Assembly (NCBI GenBank): GCA_018262985.1
Contig: JADFDI010000006.1
Span: forward strand, 94,516 to 158,515
From: Spirochaetota bacterium
GTDB taxonomy: Bacteria > Spirochaetota > Spirochaetia > Treponematales > UBA12059
Reading direction: 5' to 3'
DNA length: 64,000 bases
The position numbers were made by a program, and so were the translations under genes. Positions 1-8,606 of this stretch are shown here, piece by piece. The notes beneath the pieces are model-generated. The model saw only the letters and a program-made list of their open reading frames with translations. It was not told the DNA's origin and did not search any database. Positions within the stretch are counted from its first letter, which is position 1. Each line of letters starts with the position of its first letter.

Positions 1-3000
1 TAGTCGGTGGCGGCGGGATCGGCGGAATCCTCGTAGACCACGTGGCCGCCGAGGCTCGCCACCGTCCAAGGGGAACGGAACAACAGGAAGGTCGCGGAGC
101 CCTCGCCCAGCGCCGTGAGGAGCATGTTGTCGCCTCCCGCGACGGGCGCGAAAAGCTTCGCCAGCTTTCCGTAGCCCCGGAATCCGACGGCCGCGAGCGG
201 CCCGGTTGCGGTGAATTCCTTGTAGGCGGCCAGGGTCAGCTCGACGGCGTGCTCGTACCAGGCGTCGCGGCCGGGCAGGAAGGTCTCGGGCAGCTGGTCG
301 AAGACATAGGCGGCGTTGACCGAGAACGGACCGCCGGACCACGCGAGCGCGGCCCCGGCTTTCGGCGCCACCAGATGGGCGAGCAGGAGGTCTTCGGGCT
401 CGAAGGCCCGGAACAGGAAGGACTCCTCGCCCCAGAGTCGATTGTCGAGGGTGCCGCCGGCCGCGAGGTCGAGGCGGAGGCCAAGCTTTTCCAGCGAGAA
501 GCGGAGCCCCGCCTCGATGCCCTGGAGTCCGGCCACGGCAGGCTCGGAGCCGCCGAAAGCGCTGTGGACCCGGAGCGCGTCGATCGAGTACGAGCCGACG
601 AAGGCGATCTTCCCTTCCAGGTTGGCGACGTAGTCGATGCGGGCGCGAGCCGTGGTGCGGGTTGAATCGATGTCGGTACCCGCGCGGAATTCGATGCGGT
701 CGGCATGGGCGCTCGCGAGGCGGTTGTAGGAGACGGCCGCGCTCGAGAGGGCCGGATCGATCTGGTCGACGCGGCGGTAGAGTTCCATCGCCTTCGACCA
801 GTCGCCTGAAAGCTCGTGCGCGCGCGCCAGGGCGAAGGTGGATCCCGAGTCCCAGGGCGCCACGGCGAGGGCGCGGGACAGCTGGACCGCCGCGTCCCGC
901 GGGCGCCCGAGGGCGAGGTAGACGTCGGCGAGTTCGCGACGGTCGGCCACGGTCTCGGAGTCGAAACGGTACATGAAAACGAGGAAGCGCGCGCGGGCGC
1001 GGCGATGCAGGGCCTCGACGGCGCGGGCCGCCCGGGCCTCGAGCGCCGTCGCGCCGCGCGCGGCCTCGCGCAGGACGGCGATCGCGGCGCGCGCCTCTTC
1101 CGGCGTCGCTCCGGGCATGAAGAAGGCGCCTTCCGCGACGAAGGCGTCGTTGCCATACTCGAGGGCGAGACCCGCGAGCGCGGAGGCGTGGGCGAAATAG
1201 GCCGACGCATCCGGATCGGCGTCCCCGTCGCCGAAGGAACCCTCTAGCCAGATCCGCGCCTGAGTCCTGGCACGCGCGCCGAGGGGCAGAAGGGCCGCCG
1301 GTTCCGCGGAGCGCGCCGCCCGCTCCGCTCGGCTTGCCACTTCGGCAGGCTTGCGCTCCACGAGCGAGACGCGGTCGAGCAAGGCGGCGGCGAGGCTCTC
1401 GCCCGCCGCCGCGCGGGAAGCGAGTTCGGCCATATCGCCCTCGCGCGGCCAAGCCCAGGAACCGAAACCGCCGAGCAGTTCCGCGTCGGCGGACGCGCGG
1501 GCGGCTTCGGCCTCCGCCGCGTCGAGCGCGCGGACGTACCGGTCGGAGAGCTCGGCGACGCGGTCCCGGGCATGGACGGCTTCGAGCAGGGCGAGCGCGA
1601 GGTCTGTCCCCGCCCGCGCCTTGTTCTCCGCCGCGGAGGCGGCCTTGGCGGCGTCCCTGCCAAGCTCCGCCTTGGCGGCTTCGGCTTCGGCCTTCTCCCA
1701 CGCGGCGAGCGCGGCGTCGAGCCGGTCCGCGACCGCGTCCGCCCCGGAGCTCTCGCGCGGGAAGCCGGCCCGGTGGACGGCGAGCTCGTCGAGCAAGCGC
1801 CAGGTCTCGACCAGCTCGCGCTCGAACTCATCGACCAGCAAGTACTGCTTGTTGATGAGGACGGTCCGGGCTTCGGCGGCCGCCTGCTCGAGCCTGCCGT
1901 TCCAGAAGTAGGCGGCGACGAGCTCCTCGCGAAGGCCAAGGTCGTCAGGATTCGCCTCGAGCCGCTCCGAGTACGCGGCGAGCGCGAGGTCCTTGAGCTC
2001 GGCCGCGCGGCGCCGGGCCGCGAGCAGGGCGTCGAGGCGCGGCGAAGGGACGAAGCGCCCGGCGGCTTCCCGTTCGAACGAGCGGGCGCCTTCGGAATCG
2101 CCGAGCGCGAGGCTGGCGGCCGAAGCTAGCAGGTAGAGTTCGAGCTCGTCGGGGAAGCGCCCGATGCCGTCCCGGTACGCGTCCCTCGCCTCGGTCGGAT
2201 ACCCGTTGACCGCGAAGATCTCGGCGAGAGCCTTCACGCCATTGACGCTCGCGAACGCGGTCGTACGCGCCTCGTCGATCCTCGCGTTCCCCTCAGACGC
2301 TCGTCCCGCCCATAGAAAGGTCAGACCATAATTGACGCGGAGGTTCAAGTCGTCCGGGAAGCGCTCGAGCGCGTCGCGGTAGAAACCGAGGGAATCATCG
2401 TAGCGTCCGAGCCAGGCGGCCATCTTGGCGGCCTCGGCCCACACCGCCCGGTCGCCGCCGGAAACGCCGAGGAAATCCCGGAAGAGCCGTAGCCCTTCCT
2501 CGCCCTCCCCGCTCCAGACCCGGCTCCGCGCCGAGAGCAGCGTGAAGCGCGGATCGTCGCCGGCCGCGAGCTTGCCGCGCGCGAGCGTGCGCAGCGCGTT
2601 CGCGTGGTCGCCGATCATGCCGTACACCTGGGCCAGGCTCAGATAGGCGTTGCGGTCGGAGGGATTGGCGTCGATGCGCGCCGAGTACTGGGCGAGCGTC
2701 AAGTAGGGATTGTCGAGGCTGCGATCGGAAAGGTCGCGCGGGAAGCGCTCCGGCAGGACGGAACGGTCAATATCCGCCGAGGCGACGGGCGACCCGTCCG
2801 CCAGCAGGAAGAAGGCGTCCAGGGCGAGGTACCAGCGCCGGTCGTGGCGGCGGCGTTCGGCCGCCTCGAAGCGCAGAGTGTGCATGCCCGCTTCCAGGCT
2901 GATGCGATCGGCGGCCACGTACCAGAAACCGCCGACACCGTAGGACTCGACCACGGCCACGTTCTCGCGGTAAAGCGGACGCGGAGCGCCGCCGTCGACG

Positions 3001-3407
3001 GATACGCTGACGGGGGAACCGTAGGAAGGCAGGAGCTCGTCCGCCGGACCGGGCAGGCTACCCGCGACGAAGAGCCTGAAGGAACCGGCTTCCTCGACGA
3101 GCAGCGCGAATTCCGCGTAGAAAGGCGCTCCGGGGGCGTCGCCCTCCCGGTTGAGACGAAGCGTCCGCGAACGGGAGGCGGAATAGTCGAGCGTCGCTTC
3201 GCGCGCGAAATTGGTGGACACCGCGTCCTCCGCCTCGACCCATACGAAACCGGGAGTCTCGGGCGGGAAGACCGGTTCTACGCCGCCCGATCCTTGGGCG
3301 GCGATGGAAGGGCCGAGAGCTGCGAGCGCCGCGAGGACTGCGAGCGCACGCGCGGCCCGATGCGAGTCTCCGGAGAACGTTCGCTTTCGTTCGTTCATGA
3401 CCTTCAT
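1..3407 (-). CDS. PelB-like TPR / outer-membrane export protein, C-terminus beyond window edge
   Basis: This frame stays open from an ATG at 3407 (or the in-frame ATG at 3398, preceded by AAGG) to the window edge, giving at least 1,132 residues with no stop. The order is a signal peptide (Arg-rich start, hydrophobic Ala/Leu core, cleavage near AAQG); an approximately 140-residue beta-rich segment beginning FVWVEAEDA that resembles a carbohydrate-binding jelly roll; a long run of TPR-like helices (for example NAYLSLAQVYGMIGDHANAL); then, over the last 300 or so residues, alternating amphipathic strands typical of an outer-membrane barrel. PelB of Pseudomonas has TPRs plus a C-terminal porin, and the divergent pelDEFG neighbours support the same role here: guiding Pel polymer across periplasm and outer membrane. 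The carbohydrate-binding-like N-terminus is not part of classical PelB. The name rests on architecture and context, not alignment. Confidence 0.7.
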   Translation of the reverse strand, partial: MKVMNERKRTFSGDSHRAARALAVLAALAALGPSIAAQGSGGVEPVFPPETPGFVWVEAEDAVSTNFAREATLDYSASRSRTLRLNREGDAPGAPFYAEFALLVEEAGSFRLFVAGSLPGPADELLPSYGSPVSVSVDGGAPRPLYRENVAVVESYGVGGFWYVAADRISLEAGMHTLRFEAAERRRHDRRWYLALDAFFLLADGSPVASADIDRSVLPERFPRDLSDRSLDNPYLTLAQYSARIDANPSDRNAYLSLAQVYGMIGDHANALRTLARGKLAAGDDPRFTLLSARSRVWSGEGEEGLRLFRDFLGVSGGDRAVWAEAAKMAAWLGRYDDSLGFYRDALERFPDDLNLRVNYGLTFLWAGRASEGNARIDEARTTAFASVNGVKALAEIFAVNGYPTEARDAYRDGIGRFPDELELYLLASAASLALGDSEGARSFEREAAGRFVPSPRLDALLAARRRAAELKDLALAAYSERLEANPDDLGLREELVAAYFWNGRLEQAAAEARTVLINKQYLLVDEFERELVETWRLLDELAVHRAGFPRESSGADAVADRLDAALAAWEKAEAEAAKAELGRDAAKAASAAENKARAGTDLALALLEAVHARDRVAELSDRYVRALDAAEAEAARASADAELLGGFGSWAWPREGDMAELASRAAAGESLAAALLDRVSLVERKPAEVASRAERAARSAEPAALLPLGARARTQARIWLEGSFGDGDADPDASAYFAHASALAGLALEYGNDAFVAEGAFFMPGATPEEARAAIAVLREAARGATALEARAARAVEALHRRARARFLVFMYRFDSETVADRRELADVYLALGRPRDAAVQLSRALAVAPWDSGSTFALARAHELSGDWSKAMELYRRVDQIDPALSSAAVSYNRLASAHADRIEFRAGTDIDSTRTTARARIDYVANLEGKIAFVGSYSIDALRVHSAFGGSEPAVAGLQGIEAGLRFSLEKLGLRLDLAAGGTLDNRLWGEESFLFRAFEPEDLLLAHLVAPKAGAALAWSGGPFSVNAAYVFDQLPETFLPGRDAWYEHAVELTLAAYKEFTATGPLAAVGFRGYGKLAKLFAPVAGGDNMLLTALGEGSATFLLFRSPWTVASLGGHVVYEDSADPAATD
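1598..1610 (-). repeat. GGGACAGACCTCG copy inside the PelB-like gene
   Basis: Exact 13-base copy in minus orientation. In the host gene it encodes GTDL within an Ala/Glu-rich helix, with no visible disruption of the helix. Confidence 0.7.
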
Positions 3408-3441
3408 CCCCCGCTCGTGGCGATCCGATACTCGTAGCATA

Positions 3442-4869
3442 GTGCGCGCCACGCTGTCTCGCGAACGCCCCGCGGTCGTCGCCGCGGAAGCCCTCGGAGC
3501 GGCCCTGCTCGTCGGGGCCGCCGGCTTCCTGCCGGGCGCCTCGCCAGGATCGTTAGGACTCTACGGACTACCCGCCCTCGCCGCGGGACCGGTCTTCGCC
3601 GCGTTCTACGGCTTCGGCTGGGGCTTCGCGACCTGGCTTCTTTCCTGCGCCTCGGCCTTCCTCCTCGCCCCTCTCCTGGCGGACGCGTTCGACGCGGCGT
3701 TCGTCTCCTCGCTCGCGGGTACGCTCCCCGTTCCCGCCACGGCGTCGATCGCCCTCCTGGCCGCGGCGGGATTCGCCCGGAGCCGGGCCGACCGCTCCCG
3801 CGCGGAGCTGCTCGCCCGCCTCAAGGACGCCGTCGTCAGGTCCTTGCGCCTCGAGCGCGCCACGGAGACCCTGGAGCGGGTCAACCGCGAGCTCGAGAAT
3901 CGCGTGGCGGGGCAAGGCGACTCGGTGACCCTGCTGCACGACTCGGTGCGCAAGCTGGCGAGCCTCAACCTCGACGAAGCCTTGGCCAGCATCCTCGAAA
4001 CCGTCGAGCTCTTCGCGGGTGCGAGGAGCGCCTCCATCTGGATACCCGGCGAAGCCGGCGGGCGCCTGAACCCCATCGCCGTAAAAGGGTGGCGGGCGGG
4101 AGAGGAGCGCGACACCGCGCTCGACCCCGAGACGAGCGTGGAAGGCTGGACCTTCCGAAACCGCAAGCCGTATTCGGCGCGCATGGCTTCCTCGGGCCCG
4201 CCCTTCGACCGGCTCGATTGCTCGCGCGCCATCATGGCCTTCCCCCTGGTCATCAAGGGAAAGTCGTGGGCGGTCCTCGTCATCGAGGATCTCCCCTTCG
4301 AACGCTACTCGCTCTACACCGAGAGCCTTCTGGCCATCGTGCTGAGCCTCGCCGAACCCTACCTCAAGACCATCGTCGAGTACGAAGCGCTCCGCTCGAG
4401 GCGCGAGGTCGACGAGGAAACCGGCTTGCCGGGCTTCCCCGTGTTGGCGCGCACGCTCGAACGCGAGCTCGCGACCCTCGGTTACGAACAGGCGGCTCTG
4501 TCCCTGGTCGTGGTCGAAATGGCGAATTTCGCCGAGCTCCTCGGGAAAGGCAGACAGCGCCCGGAACTGAAACGCCTGGTGGCCGCCTGCCACCGCATCG
4601 TCGATCGCTCGGAAGGCTCGAAATCGCTGGCCTTCCATTTCAGGGAGGACTCCCAGTTGGCGCTGCTCGTCCCGGGCCTGGGCCCGGACGACGTATCCCT
4701 CTACTGCCTCGAGCTGCTCGGCACCCTCGCTGCCCTGCCCTTCGAGATCGGCGGGGAACACGTGCCGTTCGAAGCAATCGTCGGCTTCGCCTCGGCCGGC
4801 GCGGGGGGCGGCGACGCGGAGGCGATGCTCGCGGAAGCGGAGCACCTGCTTTCCCTTCAGAGGATCTAG
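3442..4869 (+). CDS. pelD: PelD, c-di-GMP receptor of the Pel exopolysaccharide synthase
   Basis: Inner-membrane regulator that activates Pel synthesis when it binds c-di-GMP. From the GTG at 3442 the product is 475 residues, close to Pseudomonas PelD (455). About four hydrophobic helices (residues 10-110) lead into a coiled coil, a GAF domain (about 170-310) and a degenerate GGDEF domain. The GGDEF signature is replaced by REDSQ, so no cyclase activity is expected. An RxxD motif (RIVD, Arg385-Asp388) lies where the inhibitory-site c-di-GMP motif of PelD sits. The start is inferred: no strong Shine-Dalgarno sequence, but longer forms would overlap the divergent gene whose start is about 40 bases away. 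pelE follows after 4 bases. Confidence 0.88.
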   Translation: MRATLSRERPAVVAAEALGAALLVGAAGFLPGASPGSLGLYGLPALAAGPVFAAFYGFGWGFATWLLSCASAFLLAPLLADAFDAAFVSSLAGTLPVPATASIALLAAAGFARSRADRSRAELLARLKDAVVRSLRLERATETLERVNRELENRVAGQGDSVTLLHDSVRKLASLNLDEALASILETVELFAGARSASIWIPGEAGGRLNPIAVKGWRAGEERDTALDPETSVEGWTFRNRKPYSARMASSGPPFDRLDCSRAIMAFPLVIKGKSWAVLVIEDLPFERYSLYTESLLAIVLSLAEPYLKTIVEYEALRSRREVDEETGLPGFPVLARTLERELATLGYEQAALSLVVVEMANFAELLGKGRQRPELKRLVAACHRIVDRSEGSKSLAFHFREDSQLALLVPGLGPDDVSLYCLELLGTLAALPFEIGGEHVPFEAIVGFASAGAGGGDAEAMLAEAEHLLSLQRI

Positions 4870-4873
4870 GCCC

Positions 4874-5635
4874 GTGGACACCCTCGCGACCATCCGTTCG
4901 CTCCGCTCAGGCTTCGTGCCGCGCACCCAGGCGCAGGCGTTCGCGGCCTTGAAGCGGGGCTTGGTGGAGGAAGCGGTCTGCGTCTGGCGCTCGGTGAACG
5001 TCCGCCCGATCCTCGAAGAGCCCTGGGACCTGGACGAGATAGAACGGCTGCTCGCCCGAGAACAACTCGACGAGGCGACGGTGCTCGCGCTGGTGCGCAT
5101 TTTCGACAGGCTTTCGCGCGGCCCCGACAAGGAAGCCGCTCTCTTCGCCGCGGAGAGTCTCAACGCGCTCGAACTCCGGTACGAAAGGCGGGTCCAGCGG
5201 CTGCGAAAAGCGCTCAAGGCCCGTCCCTCGGCTCAGGCGACGCTCCAGTTGGCTGAGGCCTACCGAGCTCTGTCCCTCGCGTGCGGTTCCCGGCCCGTGC
5301 TCGCACGCTTCTACCTTGGAGAGGCTCTCGCCGCCCTCGACGGGGGCAAGGGCGGCGGCATGTCCGAACGGGACCGGCGCTCGATCGCGGTCGCCGCGTC
5401 GGGGCTCCTCGTCGAACTCGGGAATCCGGAAGGCGCGCTGGAGAGGCTCGCCTCCCCGCTCGCGCGCACGCCCTCGGATCCGGCGCTGAGGCTCGCCGAG
5501 GCGCGCGCGCGTTTCGCCGCCCGGGACTTCCCCGCGGTCGCCCGGGTCCTCGAGGAAGCCGAACCCATACCCGGCGATCCTGATTCCGATCGGCTCGCCG
5601 TCCTGCGGGACTGCTGGCGGAGGGTGAGTCATTGA
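4874..5635 (+). CDS. pelE: PelE-like TPR protein
   Basis: 253 residues from a GTG start, almost entirely alpha-helical with Ala/Leu/Arg-rich TPR-like pairs. In Pseudomonas, PelE is a membrane-anchored TPR scaffold that works with PelD, PelF and PelG. I see no transmembrane segment here, so this form is shorter than the usual approximately 330 residues and probably cytoplasmic, possibly recruited by PelD. Assignment rests mainly on position between pelD and pelF and on the helical-repeat character. It ends in a TTGA overlap with pelF. A CGAGCTCTGTCCC variant of the dispersed repeat lies in the gene at 5264-5276. Confidence 0.72.
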   Translation: MDTLATIRSLRSGFVPRTQAQAFAALKRGLVEEAVCVWRSVNVRPILEEPWDLDEIERLLAREQLDEATVLALVRIFDRLSRGPDKEAALFAAESLNALELRYERRVQRLRKALKARPSAQATLQLAEAYRALSLACGSRPVLARFYLGEALAALDGGKGGGMSERDRRSIAVAASGLLVELGNPEGALERLASPLARTPSDPALRLAEARARFAARDFPAVARVLEEAEPIPGDPDSDRLAVLRDCWRRVSH

Positions 5636-7149
5636 CGGAAAGGCCGCTCCGCGTATGCCTGGTCCTCGAAGGCTCCTACCCCTACATCACCGGCGGCGTG
5701 AGCGCCTGGGTACAGGATCTCGTCACAGGGTTGCCCGACATCGAGTTCAGCCTATTCACGATCTCGCCGAAATCCGGTCAGGAGCTCCGCTACAAGCTCC
5801 CGGCCAACATCGTCGAGCATCGCGACGTCGTGCTCGGATCGGCCGGAGCGGGCCGGGCGCCCCGCGGCGCGACGAAGCGCGCGATCGGCGAGACCGTCAG
5901 CCAGCATCTGCGCATGTTCGCGGGAGCCGAGCCTTCGATCCGCGCGCTCATCGAAGTCCTGCCCGAGGACATGGACCTTTCGGACGGATCGGTCGAGGAC
6001 CCCCGAGCGTGGGAGCTGATCCGTCGCATGAACCGCCAGAGGAACCCCGCCTATCCCTTCGCCGACTACTTCTGGGCCTGGCGCTCGGCGCACTCGATGC
6101 TGTTCGACGTGCTCAGGGCCAAGGCGCCGGAGGCCGACCTCTACCACGCCATATCGACCGGCTTCGCCGGGCTCGCGGCCCTGGCCGCGGGGCAGCGCAG
6201 GGGCAAACCCTTCCTGCTCACCGAGCACGGGCTCTACCACAAGGAACGAGAGATCGAGATCCGGAAATCCTCCTTCATCCGCGGCTACCAGCGCGATATG
6301 TGGATCAAGGTCTACAAGCGCATCTCCGCGGTCTGCTACCGCGAGGCGGACGGCATCACCTCGCTCTTCGAGGAGAACCGGCGCAAGCAGCTCGAGCTCG
6401 GGGCCGCCCCCGAGAAGTGCCGGGTCATCCCGAACGGCATCGACCTTTCGCGCTTCGCCGCGGTGATCCGCGCGCCGCGGCCAGGCTTCCACGTGGGCCT
6501 CGTGGGACGCATCGTCCCCATCAAGGATGTGAAGACCTTCGTCTCCGCGGCCCGCATCGTACTCGACAAGCTCCCCGAGGCGCGCTTCTACGCCATCGGC
6601 CCCACCGACGAGGACCCCGAGTACTACGAGGAGTGCGTCGCGCTGGCCGAACGGCTCCGCGTCTCCGACCGGCTCGAGTTCACGGGGCGGAAGAACGTGC
6701 TCGAGTACTACGCGTTCCTCGACCTCATGCTCCTGACGAGCGTGCGCGAGGCCCAGCCGCTGGTCATCATCGAGGGCTGGGCGGCGGGCGTGCCGACGGC
6801 GGCCACCCGGGTCGGCAACGTGCCCGAGATGCTCGACGACGACGACCGCTTCCTCGCACCTTCAAAGGACGCCGGGAAGCTCGCCGAATCCGTGCTCTGG
6901 GCGCACCGCCATCCCGCCGAGCTCGCCGAGATCAACAAGCGCAACCGGCAGAAAGCCTTCGCGCGTCACGACCGCTCGGCCATGCTCGACGCCTACCGAG
7001 CCTTTTACGAAGAATCGGGCGCGCGCGGGGACAGGGCTCGCGGGGACAGGGCTCGCGGGGACAGAGATTGGGCGGTCGAGCGACTGGAAGGCGCCACGCC
7101 CCCCGGGGACGGAGCTCCGAGTTCCGGGGAGGCCCCATGGCGGGCATAG
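5632..7149 (+). CDS. pelF: PelF, cytosolic glycosyltransferase for Pel polymer
   Basis: GT4-family transferase that polymerises the Pel sugar chain from UDP-sugars. Starts at TTG 5632 inside the pelE stop (TTGA). No ATG fits the conserved N-terminus RVCLVLEGSYPYITGGVSAW, which carries the GT-B nucleotide-sugar loop. The C-terminal half has VGRIVPIKDVKTF and the EX7E pair in SVREAQPLVIIEGWAAG. Length is 505 residues (Pseudomonas PelF 507), but the last 40 or so are not family sequence. They read ARGDR-ARGDR-ARGDR and continue into a Gly/Pro-rich tail encoded by tandem copies of the dispersed repeat, and they overlap the pelG start by 13 bases. The original stop was probably replaced by repeat-derived sequence. 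Confidence 0.93.
   Translation: MTERPLRVCLVLEGSYPYITGGVSAWVQDLVTGLPDIEFSLFTISPKSGQELRYKLPANIVEHRDVVLGSAGAGRAPRGATKRAIGETVSQHLRMFAGAEPSIRALIEVLPEDMDLSDGSVEDPRAWELIRRMNRQRNPAYPFADYFWAWRSAHSMLFDVLRAKAPEADLYHAISTGFAGLAALAAGQRRGKPFLLTEHGLYHKEREIEIRKSSFIRGYQRDMWIKVYKRISAVCYREADGITSLFEENRRKQLELGAAPEKCRVIPNGIDLSRFAAVIRAPRPGFHVGLVGRIVPIKDVKTFVSAARIVLDKLPEARFYAIGPTDEDPEYYEECVALAERLRVSDRLEFTGRKNVLEYYAFLDLMLLTSVREAQPLVIIEGWAAGVPTAATRVGNVPEMLDDDDRFLAPSKDAGKLAESVLWAHRHPAELAEINKRNRQKAFARHDRSAMLDAYRAFYEESGARGDRARGDRARGDRDWAVERLEGATPPGDGAPSSGEAPWRA
7028..7072 (+). repeat. three tandem 15-bp units of the dispersed repeat at the 3' end of pelF
   Basis: Units begin at 7028, 7043 and 7058. The first two are GGGACAGGGCTCGCG; the third diverges after GGGACAGAG. 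The 15-base period is five codons, so each unit adds ARGDR to PelF without shifting frame. A further variant, GGGACGGAGCTCCGA, lies at 7106-7120, just upstream of the pelG start. Confidence 0.85.
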
Positions 7150-8504
7150 GCTTCGAACTAAGGCGCGTCATCGGCACGCGGGGCGTCTCGCGGAGCCTCG
7201 GCGCGGCCCTGTCGGGCGTCATGGTGGTGGCCGGGCCCTGGCTCACCACCATACTCGCGGTCAGCGCGTCGCGCCTCCTCTTCGCGCGCGGCGGCTCGCC
7301 CTGGGCGCCTCAGTTCCAGGCCGCGGTGGTCTACGCCTACGCGGTCTCGCTCGCTCTCTTCGCAGGTCCCCAGCACCTGTTCACCCGCATCGTCGCGGAC
7401 CTGATCTGGGAAGGGAAGCGGCGGGAGGGAGCGCGCTGGCTCGTACGCTTCGCCTCGTTCGCGACCCTGGCTTCCGCGGTCCTCGGCATCGTCGCCATGG
7501 CCTTCCTGCCGGTGAGCGTTCCGGGAGCCTGGGCCTACCGCGGGGCATGGGCGCTCCTCTTCGCCGCCATCAACGCGCTCTGGATGGTCATGCTTTTCGT
7601 TTCATTGCTCAGGCGCTACCTCCAGGTGGCCCTGGTCTTCGCCGGAGGCATGGCGGCGTCCGTGTCGCTCGCCGCGCTGGCGCCTACGTCGTGGGGACCG
7701 GCGGGGCCCGTGCTGGGCTACGCCGTCGGCCATGCGCTGGCGGCCGTCGGCCTCCTGGCCCTGAGCCTCGCGGCCTTCCCTCCCGCGCCCGCCCCGAAGC
7801 CCTGGAAAACGATCGGCACGTACCTCGGGAAACGCGGCGCCCTGGTGCTGTCCGGCGCGTTTTACTACCTCGGGCATTGGGCGGACAAGTTCGCCTTCTG
7901 GATCAGCCGCGGTACTCCGGTGGAGGGAACCCCGTTCGCGCTTTACGAGCGCTACGACCTTTCCGTCTACCTCGCGGGCCTCGTCCTGGTGCCCGGGCTC
8001 GTCTACTTCACCGTCTGGACGGAGACCGGCGTCGCCTCGTCGATACGGCGCTTCCTCCGGATCGTGGGGCGCGGAGCGGTCGATGACATATCCGAAGCCC
8101 GCGACCGGCTCCGGGGGGAGGTCTTCGGCGAGCTCAAATCCCTCTTCCTCTTCCAGCTGCTTTTCTCGGCCGCGGCTGCGGCTTGGTTGCTTCGCTCGCC
8201 GGGGGAAGCGTCGACCCTGACCATCATCGCGCTCGGCGGCGCCATGCTTCAGCTGGTGCTCATGGCGTCGATCAACGTCCTGTATTACTTCGAACTGCAG
8301 GGACGCGCGTTCGCGGCCGCCGCCGCTTTCCTCGCCCTCAACGCGCTCGTCTTCCCGCCGATCGCAGAAACCTTTCAAGGTCTGTCCCCGGGCGCAGGAT
8401 ACCTGGTCTCGGCCGGCATCGCGAGCCTGATCGCCCTGTCGCTCCTCGCGCAGGCCCTGCCGGCCACCGACCGCGCGCTCTTCCTCCGGGCGGTCAAGCG
8501 TTGA
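7137..8504 (+). CDS. pelG: PelG, MATE/MVF-like membrane transporter of Pel polymer
   Basis: Polytopic inner-membrane protein (about 12 hydrophobic segments) thought to move the growing Pel chain across the inner membrane with PelF and PelD. From ATG 7137 the product is 455 residues, matching the 456 of Pseudomonas PelG, and begins with the family-typical MAGIGFELRR. The start lies inside the 3' end of pelF in another frame. A copy of the dispersed repeat at 8377-8389 encodes QGLSPG in the last extracytoplasmic loop. No pelA or pelC is seen inside the window. Confidence 0.92.
   Translation: MAGIGFELRRVIGTRGVSRSLGAALSGVMVVAGPWLTTILAVSASRLLFARGGSPWAPQFQAAVVYAYAVSLALFAGPQHLFTRIVADLIWEGKRREGARWLVRFASFATLASAVLGIVAMAFLPVSVPGAWAYRGAWALLFAAINALWMVMLFVSLLRRYLQVALVFAGGMAASVSLAALAPTSWGPAGPVLGYAVGHALAAVGLLALSLAAFPPAPAPKPWKTIGTYLGKRGALVLSGAFYYLGHWADKFAFWISRGTPVEGTPFALYERYDLSVYLAGLVLVPGLVYFTVWTETGVASSIRRFLRIVGRGAVDDISEARDRLRGEVFGELKSLFLFQLLFSAAAAAWLLRSPGEASTLTIIALGGAMLQLVLMASINVLYYFELQGRAFAAAAAFLALNALVFPPIAETFQGLSPGAGYLVSAGIASLIALSLLAQALPATDRALFLRAVKR
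8377..8389 (-). repeat. dispersed repeat copy in pelG
   Basis: AAGGTCTGTCCCC, minus orientation, coding GLSPG between two membrane helices of PelG. Confidence 0.6.
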
Positions 8505-8515
8505 GCGGCGCGCCG

Positions 8516-8528
8516 GGGACAGAGCTCA
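8516..8528 (+). repeat. dispersed repeat variant between pelG and the LamG lipoprotein gene
   Basis: GGGACAGAGCTCA, 11 bases beyond the pelG stop; the A-G-CTC variant of the family. Confidence 0.55.
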
Positions 8529-8545
8529 GCCAATCCTTGGAGGAC

Positions 8546-8572
8546 GAAAAAGCCGGCCCGAGCGGGCCGGCC
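8546..8572 (-). terminator. intrinsic terminator of the LamG lipoprotein gene
   Basis: Perfect 8-bp stem GCCGGCCC/GGGCCGGC with a 4-base loop (8552-8571), followed in minus-strand sense by five T (A-run at 8547-8551). Confidence 0.8.
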
Positions 8573-8606
8573 GTTCAACAGCGCAGCTTCACGACAAACG
8601 CAAGGC

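Noticed and set aside
3568..5217. 549-codon minus-strand frame opposite pelD/pelE
   Set aside because: No domain or signal; pelD and pelE explain the region and are collinear with pelFG.
7028..7072. Short tandem repeats considered as a CRISPR array
   Set aside because: Period is 15 bases with no spacers, only three units, and the repeat lies in a coding frame; no cas gene in the window.
5655..7136. 949-codon plus frame running from within pelF into pelG
   Set aside because: Only the part from ATG 7137 is PelG; the upstream 494 codons are the out-of-frame shadow of pelF.
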